DNA of 64,000 bases from Lachnospiraceae bacterium (GCA_016294075.1 JAEDCQ010000001.1:62001-126000); one strand, 5' to 3'; counted from the stretch's first letter, positions 1 to 9,030 are shown. The notes: a model not told the origin generated them from the letters alone. Program-made: numbers and translations.

Positions 1-543
1 CTGTTAATCTCCTTCCCGGTTATTATGACAGATTTTACCTGTGATGCTTATTCGGGTGCAACTCCGCTCGCAGCACTGAAAGCAGGAGAAAGCGTAAATA
101 TTCTGGATATGGTCATTGGTAATACAGCAGGTACGATTGGTGAGACATCCATGATTGCAATCGTATTTGGCGCGTGTATTCTGATTTTAATGGGAATTAT
201 TGACCTGCGTATTCCGGGAAGCTATATTGTGACCTTTATATTATTTATCGGGTTGTTTGGTGGACACGGTTTTGATTATTCTTATATCAGTGCCCATCTT
301 GCCGGTGGCGGATTAATGCTTGGTGCATTTTTTATGGCAACGGATTATGTCACACGGCCGGTTACGAAATTCGGACAGGTTTTATTCGGAATATTACTTG
401 GTATTCTGACGGGCATCTTCCGTATTTTCGGGGCAGGGGCGGAAGGTGTATCTTATGCAATTATTATCGGAAATCTTTTAGTTCCGTTGATTGAAAAGAT
501 TACGTATCCGAGGGCCTTTGGAAAAGGAGGCGAGCGTCTATGA
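1..543 (+). CDS. rnfD: Rnf complex subunit D, 5' end cut by window edge
   Basis: Membrane subunit of the Rnf complex, which couples electron flow from reduced ferredoxin to NAD+ with ion export across the cytoplasmic membrane. The frame is open from base 1, so the start lies upstream; 180 codons and the stop are present. The SGATPLA motif at codons 18-24 is the family's covalent FMN attachment site, with the acceptor Thr at bases 61-63. Several hydrophobic segments follow. The stop overlaps the next start (ATGA), which indicates translational coupling with rnfG. Family membership is clear from the flavinylation motif and the gene order. Confidence 0.95.
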   Translation: MLISFPVIMTDFTCDAYSGATPLAALKAGESVNILDMVIGNTAGTIGETSMIAIVFGACILILMGIIDLRIPGSYIVTFILFIGLFGGHGFDYSYISAHLAGGGLMLGAFFMATDYVTRPVTKFGQVLFGILLGILTGIFRIFGAGAEGVSYAIIIGNLLVPLIEKITYPRAFGKGGERL

Positions 544-1142
544 AGGAAATGTTAAAAAACGCCGGCATTCTGATTGCCATCACAGTTATTGCAGGCTTCA
601 TTCTGGGAGCAGTATATCAGATTACAAAAGAGCCGATTGCACAGGCGGAAGAAAAAGCGGCAATGGAAGCATATAAAGAAGTGTTTGCGGATGCTTCGGA
701 TTTTACAGAGACAGAGGTCAGTGCGAAAAGTGTATTGGCAGAAGGCGGTTACGGAGCAACTGATATTGATAAGGTGCTGGAAGCAAAGGGAACAGACGGC
801 ACATTACTCGGTTATGTTCTTGTTATTACCAATCATGAAGGATATGGCGGAGATATACAATTTACATTAGGTATTTCAGCGGATGGTACAACAAACGGAA
901 TTTCCATTTTATCTATTTCAGAGACTCCCGGTCTGGGAATGGAGGCGGAAAATGTATTAAAGCCTCAGTTTGCAGGTAAAAATGTGGAACAGTTTATTTA
1001 CACCAAAACAGGGGCAGTTTCTGAAGAACAGATTGATGCCATCAGTGGTGCAACAATTACCACAAATGCTGTAACAAATGGTGTTAATGCCGGTTTGTAT
1101 TATTTCCGGACCGTTCTGGAAGGAGGTATGGCAGATGAATAA
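540..1142 (+). CDS. rnfG: Rnf complex subunit G, covalent FMN protein
   Basis: Extracytoplasmic flavoprotein of the Rnf electron-transfer chain, 200 aa. It has one N-terminal membrane anchor (about residues 8-27) and an FMN-binding domain. The SGATITT motif at residues 169-175 is the flavin transferase (ApbE) recognition site, whose Thr carries FMN. The AAGGAGG-like site at 523-530 lies inside the rnfD end. Its last codons overlap the rnfE start by 8 nt. Length and motif are normal for the family. Confidence 0.95.
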   Translation: MKEMLKNAGILIAITVIAGFILGAVYQITKEPIAQAEEKAAMEAYKEVFADASDFTETEVSAKSVLAEGGYGATDIDKVLEAKGTDGTLLGYVLVITNHEGYGGDIQFTLGISADGTTNGISILSISETPGLGMEAENVLKPQFAGKNVEQFIYTKTGAVSEEQIDAISGATITTNAVTNGVNAGLYYFRTVLEGGMADE

Positions 1143-1857
1143 GTGTGTGGAGCGTTTATGGAATGGCTTGGTAAAAGAGAATCCCACATTGGTTTTGATG
1201 TTAGGTATGTGCCCGACACTTGCCGTAACGACCTCAGCAATCAATGGTTTGGGAATGGGACTTACGACAACGGTTGTACTAGCCTTAAGCAATGTAATTA
1301 TTTCCTTACTTCGGAAGATTATTCCCGATAAAATCAGAATTCCGGCATTTATTGTTATCATAGCTTCCTTTGTTACAATTATGCAGTTATTATTACAGGC
1401 ATATCTGCCTTCGTTATATGCGGCATTAGGAATTTATATTCCCCTTATTGTTGTAAACTGTATTATTTTAGGGCGTGCGGAAGCATATGCTTATAAAAAT
1501 CCGGTCCTTCCTTCATTATTTGACGGACTCGGTATGGGGCTGGGCTTTTCAATTGCCTTAACATGTATCGGTCTTGTAAGGGAACTGCTTGGCGGAGGAG
1601 AAGTATTCGGTATACATGTAATGCCACAGGCATTTACTCCAATCAGCATCTTCAAGCTGGCACCCGGAGCATTCTTTGTTCTTGCTGTTTTAACTGCCAT
1701 TCAAAATAAAGTGAAAATTGAAGGAGCAAAGAAAGGCAAGGATGTTAGCAAAATACAGTCCGGGTGTAACTCTGACTGTATGCATTGCGCAGATTCCGGA
1801 TGCAGCAAGCGGCTGATTGAAATAGATGAAGTAGAAGAAATAAAGGAGGAGAAATAA
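1135..1857 (+). CDS. rnfE: Rnf complex subunit E with cysteine-rich tail
   Basis: Integral membrane subunit of Rnf, 240 aa. The start at 1135 is chosen over the longer frame because AGGAGG at 1121-1126 is spaced 8 nt from it. Cys26 (in GMCPTLAV) and Cys109 (in VVNCIILG) are the conserved half-membrane cysteines that, with those of RnfA, hold the intramembrane iron-sulfur centre in Rnf/NQR complexes. After the last hydrophobic segment (about residue 190) comes a charged tail with Cys211, 215, 218 and 223, followed by an acidic end. This tail is not part of the core fold and could bind a metal; that is inference. Confidence 0.93.
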   Translation: MNKCVERLWNGLVKENPTLVLMLGMCPTLAVTTSAINGLGMGLTTTVVLALSNVIISLLRKIIPDKIRIPAFIVIIASFVTIMQLLLQAYLPSLYAALGIYIPLIVVNCIILGRAEAYAYKNPVLPSLFDGLGMGLGFSIALTCIGLVRELLGGGEVFGIHVMPQAFTPISIFKLAPGAFFVLAVLTAIQNKVKIEGAKKGKDVSKIQSGCNSDCMHCADSGCSKRLIEIDEVEEIKEEK

Positions 1858-1860
1858 AGT

Positions 1861-2445
1861 ATGGAACAAATAAAAGATTTATTGATTATTCTTATCAGCT
1901 CCTCTTTGGTTAGCAATGTAGTACTAAGCCAGTTTTTAGGTCTGTGTCCGTTTCTGGGTGTATCTAAAAAGGTGGAAACCGCTGCAGGAATGGGCGGAGC
2001 GGTTATCTTTGTTATCACGCTTGCAAGCGTGGTAACCGGATGTATTTACAAATTTTTACTGGCACCGTTTGATTTGGGATATTTGCAGACGATAGTATTT
2101 ATTTTGGTAATTGCCGCATTGGTACAGTTTGTGGAGATGTTTTTAAAGCGTTATATGGATGGACTTTACCAGGCACTTGGTGTATATCTTCCGTTGATTA
2201 CAACAAACTGTGCGGTCTTAGGTGTCGCGCTTACGAATGTACAGAAGGAATACGGTATATTACAGGGAACGGTAAACGGATTTGCAACAGCACTTGGTTT
2301 TACCATTGCTATTGTAATTCTAGCCGGATTAAGAGAAAAAATGGAATGGAATGATATTCCGGAATCCTTTAAGGGAATGCCACAGGTGCTTTTGACAGCC
2401 GGATTAATGGCGATTGCATTTTGTGGGTTTGCCGGATTACTGTAG
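1861..2445 (+). CDS. rnfA: Rnf complex subunit A
   Basis: Integral membrane subunit, 194 aa with about six hydrophobic segments, paralogous to RnfE and packed against it in inverted topology. Cys29 (GLCPFLGV) and Cys117 (TTNCAVLG) are the two conserved cysteines expected to complete the intramembrane iron-sulfur site with RnfE. It starts 3 nt after the rnfE stop, with GGAGGAG just upstream inside the rnfE end. Length is typical. Confidence 0.95.
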   Translation: MEQIKDLLIILISSSLVSNVVLSQFLGLCPFLGVSKKVETAAGMGGAVIFVITLASVVTGCIYKFLLAPFDLGYLQTIVFILVIAALVQFVEMFLKRYMDGLYQALGVYLPLITTNCAVLGVALTNVQKEYGILQGTVNGFATALGFTIAIVILAGLREKMEWNDIPESFKGMPQVLLTAGLMAIAFCGFAGLL

Positions 2446-2460
2446 AAAGGCGGAGTGCTT

Positions 2461-3282
2461 ATGATATCAGGAATTATTATGGCAACAGTCGTAATCGGCT
2501 GTGTAGGCCTGTTTGTAGGATTGTTTCTTGGCATTGCGGCAATTAAATTCCGCGTGGAAGTAAATCCGAAAGAAGAAGAGGTTTTAAATGCATTACCGGG
2601 GAATAACTGCGGTGGATGCGGATTTGCAGGCTGCTCAGGACTTGCGCATGCGATTGCTGAGGGAGAAGCCAATGTAAACGGCTGTCCTGTCGGTGGGGAA
2701 GCCGTATCCGCAGTCATTGCGCAGATTATGGGTGTAGAAGCTCAGGCCGGTGAAAAGATGGTGGCATATGTAAAATGCCAGGGTGATTGTGATAAAACAA
2801 GACAGGATTATGAGTATTCCGGAAATGAAGACTGTGCAATGCTTGCCTTTGTTCCCAACGGTGGTCCGAAATCCTGTAATTACGGATGCCTCGGATATGG
2901 AAACTGCGTAAAAGCCTGTGCATTTGATGCAATCCATGTTGTAAACGGTGTAGCGGTAGTGGATAGTGATAAGTGCAAAGCATGCGGCAAATGTATTGAA
3001 GCATGCCCAAAGCATTTAATTGAAATGGTTCCGTATAAGGCAAAATATCTCGTTGCATGCAGTTCAAAGGACAAAGGTCCAGTGGTAATGAAAGCATGTG
3101 ATACCGGCTGTATCGGCTGCCAGCTTTGTGCAAAAAACTGTCCTGCAGAGGCTATTACCGTTACGGACTTCTGCGCTGCTATTGATTATTCTAAGTGCGT
3201 AGATTGCGGAACGTGTGTGGAGAAGTGTCCGAAAAAAGCAATACAATACAAAGGAAATGCAGTCGATGAGACAAACAAATGA
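2461..3282 (+). CDS. rnfB: Rnf complex subunit B, polyferredoxin
   Basis: Electron-entry subunit of Rnf that takes electrons from ferredoxin, 273 aa. ATG 2461 is preferred over GTG 2455 because AAAGGCGGAG ends just before 2456. A single N-terminal membrane helix (about residues 3-28) is followed by the Cys50/53/58/75 cluster typical of RnfB. Then come four CxxCxxCxxxC-type ferredoxin motifs beginning near residues 139, 172, 217 and 246, the first of them slightly irregular. rnfC would be expected upstream of the window. The gene's last 17 bases overlap the following lysozyme gene. Confidence 0.95.
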   Translation: MISGIIMATVVIGCVGLFVGLFLGIAAIKFRVEVNPKEEEVLNALPGNNCGGCGFAGCSGLAHAIAEGEANVNGCPVGGEAVSAVIAQIMGVEAQAGEKMVAYVKCQGDCDKTRQDYEYSGNEDCAMLAFVPNGGPKSCNYGCLGYGNCVKACAFDAIHVVNGVAVVDSDKCKACGKCIEACPKHLIEMVPYKAKYLVACSSKDKGPVVMKACDTGCIGCQLCAKNCPAEAITVTDFCAAIDYSKCVDCGTCVEKCPKKAIQYKGNAVDETNK

Positions 3283-4351
3283 CTTTGAAGATAACAGTGG
3301 CGGACTTCCTATTATCTATATGGCATTAGGGGTTTCCTTCTTTATTCTTGCAATATTGGGAATCGTATTGGCTGTTAATAAGAAGCCTTCCGGAAAAAAT
3401 AATATGCAGACTGTCAGCTCTGTTAAAGAGAGCATGGAAGAGACAGAAAGCAGTGATGAGGCGGCTTTTGGTAAGATAACGGCAGATCAGCTTGATATAT
3501 GGGATATGTATCCGACGACAGAAGAGGAAACGACAGACGAGGAAGAGACAACGACAGACGAGGAAGAGACAACAACCCAGGAAAGCAAGGATGACGGGAA
3601 GCATTTTCTGATTCAATATTCTGATGGATCAGAGGAATGGGTACAAATCAATCCATATTGGGAAAAGAACACTTATGATTTCACGAATCTGATATCAAAT
3701 GATGGACGACTGAAATATTATTCAGATGGTAAGAAGGTTTCGTTTCTTGGAGTGGATATTTCACGCTACCAGAAGGAAGTTGATTTTGAGGCTTTGAAAG
3801 AAGATGGGATTGAATTTGTTATGATTCGTCTCGGAGCCCGTGGTTACAAAACGGGAACATTGCAGCTTGATGAGTATTTTCATGAGAATATGAAAAAGGC
3901 GACAGAGGCAGGTCTGGATATCGGAATCTATTTTTATTCGCAGGCAGTTTCTTCTGAAGAAGCTATAGAAGAAGCAACTCTTGTATTGGATAACATCAAA
4001 GAATATAAGGTTGCCTACCCTGTTGCGTTCGATATGGAATTTGTTGAAAATGATACCTCAAGGGTAGAAACACTGACAAGGGATGAGAGGACAGCAATTG
4101 CGGCCGTGTTTGTTAATCATATAAAGGAGGCCGGCTATACGCCGATGATTTACGGAAACGCGGAGTGGCTGGTAAAACGGATTGACATGTCCAAATTTAA
4201 GGAATCCTGTATCTGGCTTTCAGAGGAAGCGGATATGCCGGTATTCCCGTATCGTTTTGAAATGTGGCAGTATACAAAACAGGGACAGGTCAGGGGTATA
4301 GACGGATTTGTGGATTTAAATCTCAGCTTTGTAGATTATGCCGCGAGATAA
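3266..4351 (+). CDS. Membrane-anchored GH25 lysozyme
   Basis: Probable peptidoglycan muramidase of glycoside hydrolase family 25, 361 aa. ATG 3266 is chosen because AGGA at 3252-3255 is well spaced from it; a longer frame runs back into rnfB. Residues 15-37 form a membrane anchor, and residues 84-107 are an acidic Thr/Glu linker with DEEETTT repeats. The catalytic domain begins at about residue 158: GVDISRYQ with Asp164, then FDMEF with Asp256 and Glu258, matching the GH25 DxE active site. It overlaps rnfB by 17 nt and so is probably co-transcribed with the Rnf operon, although no functional link is known. Its stop is 2 nt from the stop of the convergent gene. Confidence 0.9.
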   Translation: MRQTNDFEDNSGGLPIIYMALGVSFFILAILGIVLAVNKKPSGKNNMQTVSSVKESMEETESSDEAAFGKITADQLDIWDMYPTTEEETTDEEETTTDEEETTTQESKDDGKHFLIQYSDGSEEWVQINPYWEKNTYDFTNLISNDGRLKYYSDGKKVSFLGVDISRYQKEVDFEALKEDGIEFVMIRLGARGYKTGTLQLDEYFHENMKKATEAGLDIGIYFYSQAVSSEEAIEEATLVLDNIKEYKVAYPVAFDMEFVENDTSRVETLTRDERTAIAAVFVNHIKEAGYTPMIYGNAEWLVKRIDMSKFKESCIWLSEEADMPVFPYRFEMWQYTKQGQVRGIDGFVDLNLSFVDYAAR

Positions 4352-4353
4352 AA

Positions 4354-5169
4354 TCATGACTCGGCTTTGGGAGCATATGCCGATATTTTTGGGGAAATAC
4401 TTATCCTTCGATAGATATCTGCATAGACAGAAGGAGAAATTCCGTCCATGTAGTTTTGTTTAAATTGTTTTATTAAGCCATTGGTATGCAGGATATCAAT
4501 GGCTTTATTATATGCAATGGCAGCCTCTAGGGCGGTATCATAGTAGCCGATAATGTAATAGCCGCGAAGATGGATGCGGGCCTGATATTTTGGCTTGCCC
4601 CGATGGGAAACATGACGGACTCCATGATAAGTGTTAAGAATTTCAATATTCTCATAACGGAAATCATGAGGGTCTCCGTTTATAAGATTATAATCTTTTC
4701 CGCAAATTCCATAGCTTTTTATTCCATAGCGGTTTAGTATGGTAACCTGCATTCCGTAATCGGCAACAAAAAAGTGGCCATTGCGGCGCATGATTTTATG
4801 TGAAGCATAGTAAAATAAATCATCAATAGAAAACTTTAACTCCGTATGTTCATCGAGGTAATAGGAAAAATAACGCTTGCGAACGTAAATCGGAGTTGAA
4901 AAATAAAGGTTATTGTCACGGAAGTTAAAAAGAATAACCCATTTTTCAAAAGAAAGAGGACAGCTCTTTGTATAATCCATTAGCGCAAGGGAAGGTGTAT
5001 TTATGATACGTCCGGCTTCCAGATAAGCGGCATGCGCTTCGGACATGGTGTTATAACTGCCTAATGAAATATGTTTATTTTTATATGTAAAAGAGGAACG
5101 GTAATATACAGTGCCGTCCTTTTTTTGTGCCCGAAAGGCTCCGGCTGTATTTGGGGAGAATACTGTCAC
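4354..5169 (-). CDS. AP2-like / decayed HNH-like protein
   Basis: Protein of 271 aa with two AP2-like DNA-binding repeats, at about residues 19-55 (YRSSFTYKNKHISLGSY then an AHAAY helix) and 197-235 (YQARIHLRGYYIIGYY then AAIAYNKA). Between them, at about residues 158-175, lies NLINGDPHDFRYENIEI. This resembles the HNH_3 core 'HINGDPLDNRxENL', but the first catalytic His is replaced by Leu. Mobile HNH-AP2 endonucleases carry such domains; this copy looks like a non-cutting, possibly domesticated DNA-binding protein. It converges on the lysozyme gene with only 2 nt between stops. Function unknown. Confidence 0.7.
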   Translation of the reverse strand: MTVFSPNTAGAFRAQKKDGTVYYRSSFTYKNKHISLGSYNTMSEAHAAYLEAGRIINTPSLALMDYTKSCPLSFEKWVILFNFRDNNLYFSTPIYVRKRYFSYYLDEHTELKFSIDDLFYYASHKIMRRNGHFFVADYGMQVTILNRYGIKSYGICGKDYNLINGDPHDFRYENIEILNTYHGVRHVSHRGKPKYQARIHLRGYYIIGYYDTALEAAIAYNKAIDILHTNGLIKQFKQNYMDGISPSVYADIYRRISISPKISAYAPKAES

Positions 5170-5332
5170 AATAATTCCTTTCTTATAGAAAAAATTCGAT
5201 TATTTTTATTTTATTATAGCAAAATCGGCTTAAATGCACAATTTAAGAAATATTTTTGCATGAAAATGTATAAAATATTAAGGAAGTATTACATTTGATT
5301 ACAAAAAAGGAACATGATGGAAGGAAGAAGAA

Positions 5333-5953
5333 ATGCGACAATATGGTTTTTATAAAGCAGGCTCACTAATACTGCTTTTATGGAGTTTCATTATAATCTG
5401 CGGATTTTATAATGTGCAGGAAATTAAAAAAAGCAGGGAAGTGGTACAGGAAGCCTATGTATCAAATGAAACGGTAACAAGAAAAAGTGTATTCGGAATA
5501 TTGGAAAATTCCGCATCCAGACAAAGAGTTGTTAATGTTTCCGTAATGGAACGGAGCTATGTTTTGGACATTACAAATGAAGATTACGAAAATATGCTTC
5601 GGATTGTGGAATCAGAAGCAGGAGGGGAAGACCGAAAAGGAAAAATACTGGTAGCTAATGTTATTATTAACCGTGTTATGGATGAACAATTTCCGGATAC
5701 GGTAACAGATGTGATTTTTCAACAGGAGGACGGTGTATGTCAGTTCTCACCAATCAGGGACGGTAGATTCTATAGTGTTAAGGTTTCTCAGGATACGATA
5801 GATGCGGTAGATGCGGCGCTTTACGGAGAGGATTGCTCAAGCGGGGCATTATATTTTATGGCGCGAGCCTATGCGGATAAAGAAAAAGCGGCATGGTTTG
5901 ATAAGCATCTGACAAAATTATTTACTTACGGAGGGCATGAATTTTTTTGCTGA
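5333..5953 (+). CDS. SleB/CwlJ-type cell wall hydrolase
   Basis: Secreted or membrane-anchored peptidoglycan hydrolase of the SleB family (Hydrolase_2), 206 aa. A hydrophobic N-terminus at residues 10-27 acts as signal or anchor. The catalytic domain begins near residue 80: VESEAGGE carries the catalytic Glu95, and the C-terminal ALYFMAR...WFDKHLTKLF...GGHEFF block is diagnostic. It lacks the N-terminal peptidoglycan-binding repeat of SleB, so a vegetative wall or germination role cannot be separated. It ends 16 nt before the thrC promoter and appears to be a single-gene unit. Confidence 0.88.
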   Translation: MRQYGFYKAGSLILLLWSFIIICGFYNVQEIKKSREVVQEAYVSNETVTRKSVFGILENSASRQRVVNVSVMERSYVLDITNEDYENMLRIVESEAGGEDRKGKILVANVIINRVMDEQFPDTVTDVIFQQEDGVCQFSPIRDGRFYSVKVSQDTIDAVDAALYGEDCSSGALYFMARAYADKEKAAWFDKHLTKLFTYGGHEFFC

Positions 5954-5969
5954 GGATGAAGTGTATTGA

Positions 5970-5998
5970 TTGCGGGGCATAGAGAAACGTGTTATAAT
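5970..5998 (+). promoter_or_regulatory. Promoter of thrC
   Basis: TTGCGG at 5970-5975, a 17-nt spacer and TATAAT at 5993-5998 form a good sigma-A promoter. The leader of about 80 nt before thrC has no T-box or riboswitch signature that I can recognise. Confidence 0.7.
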
Positions 5999-6084
5999 GG
6001 GCGGGATAAAAAGGTTTATTTCATTATGGAAGTATAATATAATAACGGCATAAATGCACAAAAGCGTTAGAATGTGAGGAAATT

Positions 6085-7575
6085 ATGAAAGAATTATTTT
6101 ACAAAAGTACAAGAAACAGTGCAATACGCGTAACAGCTTCGCAGGCAATATTAAAAGGTTTATCGGATGAGGGCGGTTTATTTATTCCGGAAAGCATTCC
6201 TGCACTTGGGCGGCCGATAGAGGATTTTGCGGATATGACTTATGCACAGACCGCATATGAGGTTATGAGCCGGTTTTATACCGATTTTACGGAAGAAGAA
6301 TTAAAAAGCTGTATAAATAAGGCATATGACAAAAAGTTTGATACGGAGGTTATTGCACCTCTTGTTGAGGCAGACGGTGCGTATTATCTGGAGCTTTTCC
6401 ACGGACCTACGATTGCATTTAAGGATATGGCATTATCTATTCTGCCTCATTTAATGATTACTTCGGCAAGAAAGAATAATGTAAAGAATGACATTGTAAT
6501 ACTGACCGCAACGAGCGGTGATACCGGCAAGGCAGCTTTGGCAGGCTTTGCAGAGGTAGAAGGAACAAAGATTATTGTTTTCTATCCCAAGAACGGGGTC
6601 AGTGCCATTCAGGAACGCCAGATGGTAACACAAAAGGGTGATAATACTTTTGTAGTAGGTATTCACGGCAATTTTGATGATGCACAGACAGGTGTGAAAA
6701 AGATTTTTGCCGATAAAGAATTTGCAAAGGAATTGGATGAGAAGGGATATCAGTTCTCATCTGCAAACTCTATCAATATCGGACGTCTGATTCCGCAGGT
6801 GGTATATTATGTGTACGCTTACGGAATAATGCTGAAGGAAGAACGTATCAAAGCAGGGGAAAAGATTAATGTTGTGGTGCCGACCGGTAATTTCGGCAAT
6901 ATTTTGGCTGCATACCTTGCCAAGCATATGGGTGTGCCGATTGATAAGTTAATTTGTGCTTCCAATCATAATAAAGTATTATATGATTTCTTTAGAAGCG
7001 GTGAATATAACCGAAACAGAGAGTTCTATTTAACAACCTCACCTTCTATGGATATTCTTATTTCCAGCAATCTGGAACGTCTGATTTATCTGATTGCAGG
7101 AGAGGATGATGAGAAAAACAAAGAACTGATGAGGCTCTTGTCAGAGACCGGTTCTTATACCATCACAGATAAGATGAAAGAAGGACTTAACGATTTTGTC
7201 GGCGGTTTTGCAACAGAAGAAGAAACTGCCAAACGGATTAAAGAACTGTATGAAAAGACCGGTTATGTACTGGATACCCATACAGCGGTTGCATCCTATG
7301 TATATGAGCAGTATGTGAAGGAAACAGGTGATACAAAGAAAACGGTTATCGCATCTACCGCAAGTCCGTTTAAGTTCGGACAGAGCGTTATGGAAGCCAT
7401 TGACGGAAAAGAGCATAATGAGGATATGTTTGAGCTGGTAGAGACTCTTTCCAAAACTGCCAATGTTTCAGTTCCGGGTGCCGTATCCGAATTAAAATCC
7501 GCTCCTGTTCTACATAACCATATTTGTGAGAAAGACGGAATGAAGGATATTATTAAAGAATTTTTGGAGATGTAA
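6085..7575 (+). CDS. thrC: Threonine synthase
   Basis: PLP enzyme converting O-phosphohomoserine to threonine, the last step of threonine synthesis; 496 aa, the long form. The N-terminal domain starts with the typical YKSTRN block. The PLP-binding Lys113 lies in GPTIAFKDMA, followed by the phosphate/PLP loop TATSGDTGKAAL and VPTGNFGNILAA. A GAGGAAA ribosome site precedes ATG 6085. It is transcribed alone from its own promoter and ends at a bidirectional terminator shared with the citrate synthase gene. Other threonine pathway genes are not in the window. Confidence 0.96.
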   Translation: MKELFYKSTRNSAIRVTASQAILKGLSDEGGLFIPESIPALGRPIEDFADMTYAQTAYEVMSRFYTDFTEEELKSCINKAYDKKFDTEVIAPLVEADGAYYLELFHGPTIAFKDMALSILPHLMITSARKNNVKNDIVILTATSGDTGKAALAGFAEVEGTKIIVFYPKNGVSAIQERQMVTQKGDNTFVVGIHGNFDDAQTGVKKIFADKEFAKELDEKGYQFSSANSINIGRLIPQVVYYVYAYGIMLKEERIKAGEKINVVVPTGNFGNILAAYLAKHMGVPIDKLICASNHNKVLYDFFRSGEYNRNREFYLTTSPSMDILISSNLERLIYLIAGEDDEKNKELMRLLSETGSYTITDKMKEGLNDFVGGFATEEETAKRIKELYEKTGYVLDTHTAVASYVYEQYVKETGDTKKTVIASTASPFKFGQSVMEAIDGKEHNEDMFELVETLSKTANVSVPGAVSELKSAPVLHNHICEKDGMKDIIKEFLEM

Positions 7576-7614
7576 AATGAATATCAGAGAGAACTTCTGA
7601 TTTTTGGCAAATTG

Positions 7615-7667
7615 AAAAAACAGGTTGTCTTTTAGTCATGTATTGACTTAAAGACAACCTGTTTTTT
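7615..7667. terminator. Bidirectional terminator between thrC and citrate synthase
   Basis: An 18-bp stem, CAGGTTGTCTTTTAGTCA at 7621-7638 against 7644-7661, has a 5-nt loop and one mismatch. It is flanked by six A's and six T's, so it can stop transcription on both strands. Its right edge touches the stop codon of the minus-strand citrate synthase gene. Confidence 0.9.
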
Positions 7668-9030
7668 ATCTGTCCTCGATTTTTATATATTCCTGATCTG
7701 TACAAAGTGTTTTATAAGCCGGGCGGATAATTTTACCGTTATTGGCAAGCTCCTCCAGACGGTGTGCACTCCAGCCGACAATTCTTGCAATCGCAAAAAT
7801 CGGTGTGTAGAGTTCCATAGGAAGTCCTAACATCTGGTATACAAATCCGGAATAGAAGTCTACGTTAATGCTGACACCTTTGTACATCTGGCGTTCCGAT
7901 TCAATAATTTTTGGTGCAAGACGGGCAACCATATCGTATAGTTCGTACTGATCCTGTAAGCCTTTTTCAATGGACAGCTTTTTCACAAAGCCCTTGAAAA
8001 TCTCGGCACGCGGGTCGGATTTGGAATAAATGGCATGTCCGACACCATAAATAAGGCCTGCTTTGTCAAAGGCTTCTTTGTGCAGAAGTCTTCGCAGGTA
8101 ATAAGAAACCTCGTCCTCATCCTTCCAATCATGAACCTGCTCCATCATGTCGTTAAACATCTGAACAACCTTAATATTTGCACCACCGTGACGTGGTCCC
8201 TTTAAGGAGCCGATAGCTGCGGCAATAACCGAGTAAGTATCTGTCATGGAAGACGATACCACATGAGTCGTGAACGAAGAGTTGTTACCGCCGCCATGTT
8301 CCATATGAAGGATTAAGGCAATATCCAATATTTTAGCTTCTAATTCAGTATATTTGCTGTCCGGACGCAGGATATGTAAAAGGTTTTCTGCCATGGACAG
8401 ATTATCCTGTGAGTGATGGATAAACAAACTGTCACCGTTATGATAATAGCTGTAAGCCTGATAGCTGTAAATGGTAAGCAGCGGAAACAGACTGATAAGC
8501 TGCAGGCACTGCCGGAGAACATTAGGAAGGGAAGTATCGTCAGCATAATCATCATAGGAATACAAAGCCAATACACTTCGTGCCAGAGAGTTCATCATAT
8601 CCTTGCTGGGTGCCTTCATAATGAAGTCACGTACAAAGCTGGTCGGAAGAGAACGGTATTTGGCAAGTAATGCCGTAAAGTCTTCTAATTCCCGTCTGTC
8701 CGGCAGCTTATTGAAAAGAAGCAGATAAGCAACCTCTTCAAAGCCAAAGCGGTTCTCACTTGAAAAACCGTTTACAAGGTCTGCCACATTATATCCGCGA
8801 TAAAACAGTTTGCCGTGATCCGGAAAGGAAACGCCGTCCACAATTTTAGTCGCACGTACATCTGAGATATTGGTAAGACCTGCCAATACCCCTTTTCCGT
8901 TTAAATCACGCAAGCCGCGCTTAACATCATATTTGGTAAATAACTCGGAATCAATAATTCCGGCTTGTCTTGAAAGTTCTGCTAATTCCACAATTTCGGG
9001 TGTAATTTCTGAATAAATATTTTTTTCCAA
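7666..9030 (-). CDS. gltA: Citrate synthase
   Basis: Condenses oxaloacetate and acetyl-CoA; 454 aa, the longer citrate/methylcitrate synthase form found in Clostridia. The catalytic triad is visible: His245 in MEHGGGNNS, His332 in GVGHAIYSK and Asp391 in NVDFYSG. CoA/oxaloacetate-binding blocks such as KGPRHGGAN are also present. The start codon is TTG at 9030, supported by AAAGGCGGG spaced 6 nt upstream. In an anaerobe it probably supplies 2-oxoglutarate for glutamate. No aconitase or isocitrate dehydrogenase gene is adjacent. A 2-methylcitrate synthase activity cannot be excluded from sequence. Confidence 0.94.
   Translation of the reverse strand: MEKNIYSEITPEIVELAELSRQAGIIDSELFTKYDVKRGLRDLNGKGVLAGLTNISDVRATKIVDGVSFPDHGKLFYRGYNVADLVNGFSSENRFGFEEVAYLLLFNKLPDRRELEDFTALLAKYRSLPTSFVRDFIMKAPSKDMMNSLARSVLALYSYDDYADDTSLPNVLRQCLQLISLFPLLTIYSYQAYSYYHNGDSLFIHHSQDNLSMAENLLHILRPDSKYTELEAKILDIALILHMEHGGGNNSSFTTHVVSSSMTDTYSVIAAAIGSLKGPRHGGANIKVVQMFNDMMEQVHDWKDEDEVSYYLRRLLHKEAFDKAGLIYGVGHAIYSKSDPRAEIFKGFVKKLSIEKGLQDQYELYDMVARLAPKIIESERQMYKGVSINVDFYSGFVYQMLGLPMELYTPIFAIARIVGWSAHRLEELANNGKIIRPAYKTLCTDQEYIKIEDR

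Noticed and set aside
5071..5298. 75-aa plus-strand ORF between the AP2-like and SleB-like genes
   Set aside because: Half of it is antisense to the AP2-like gene, it has no ribosome site, and its composition is that of A+T-rich intergenic DNA.
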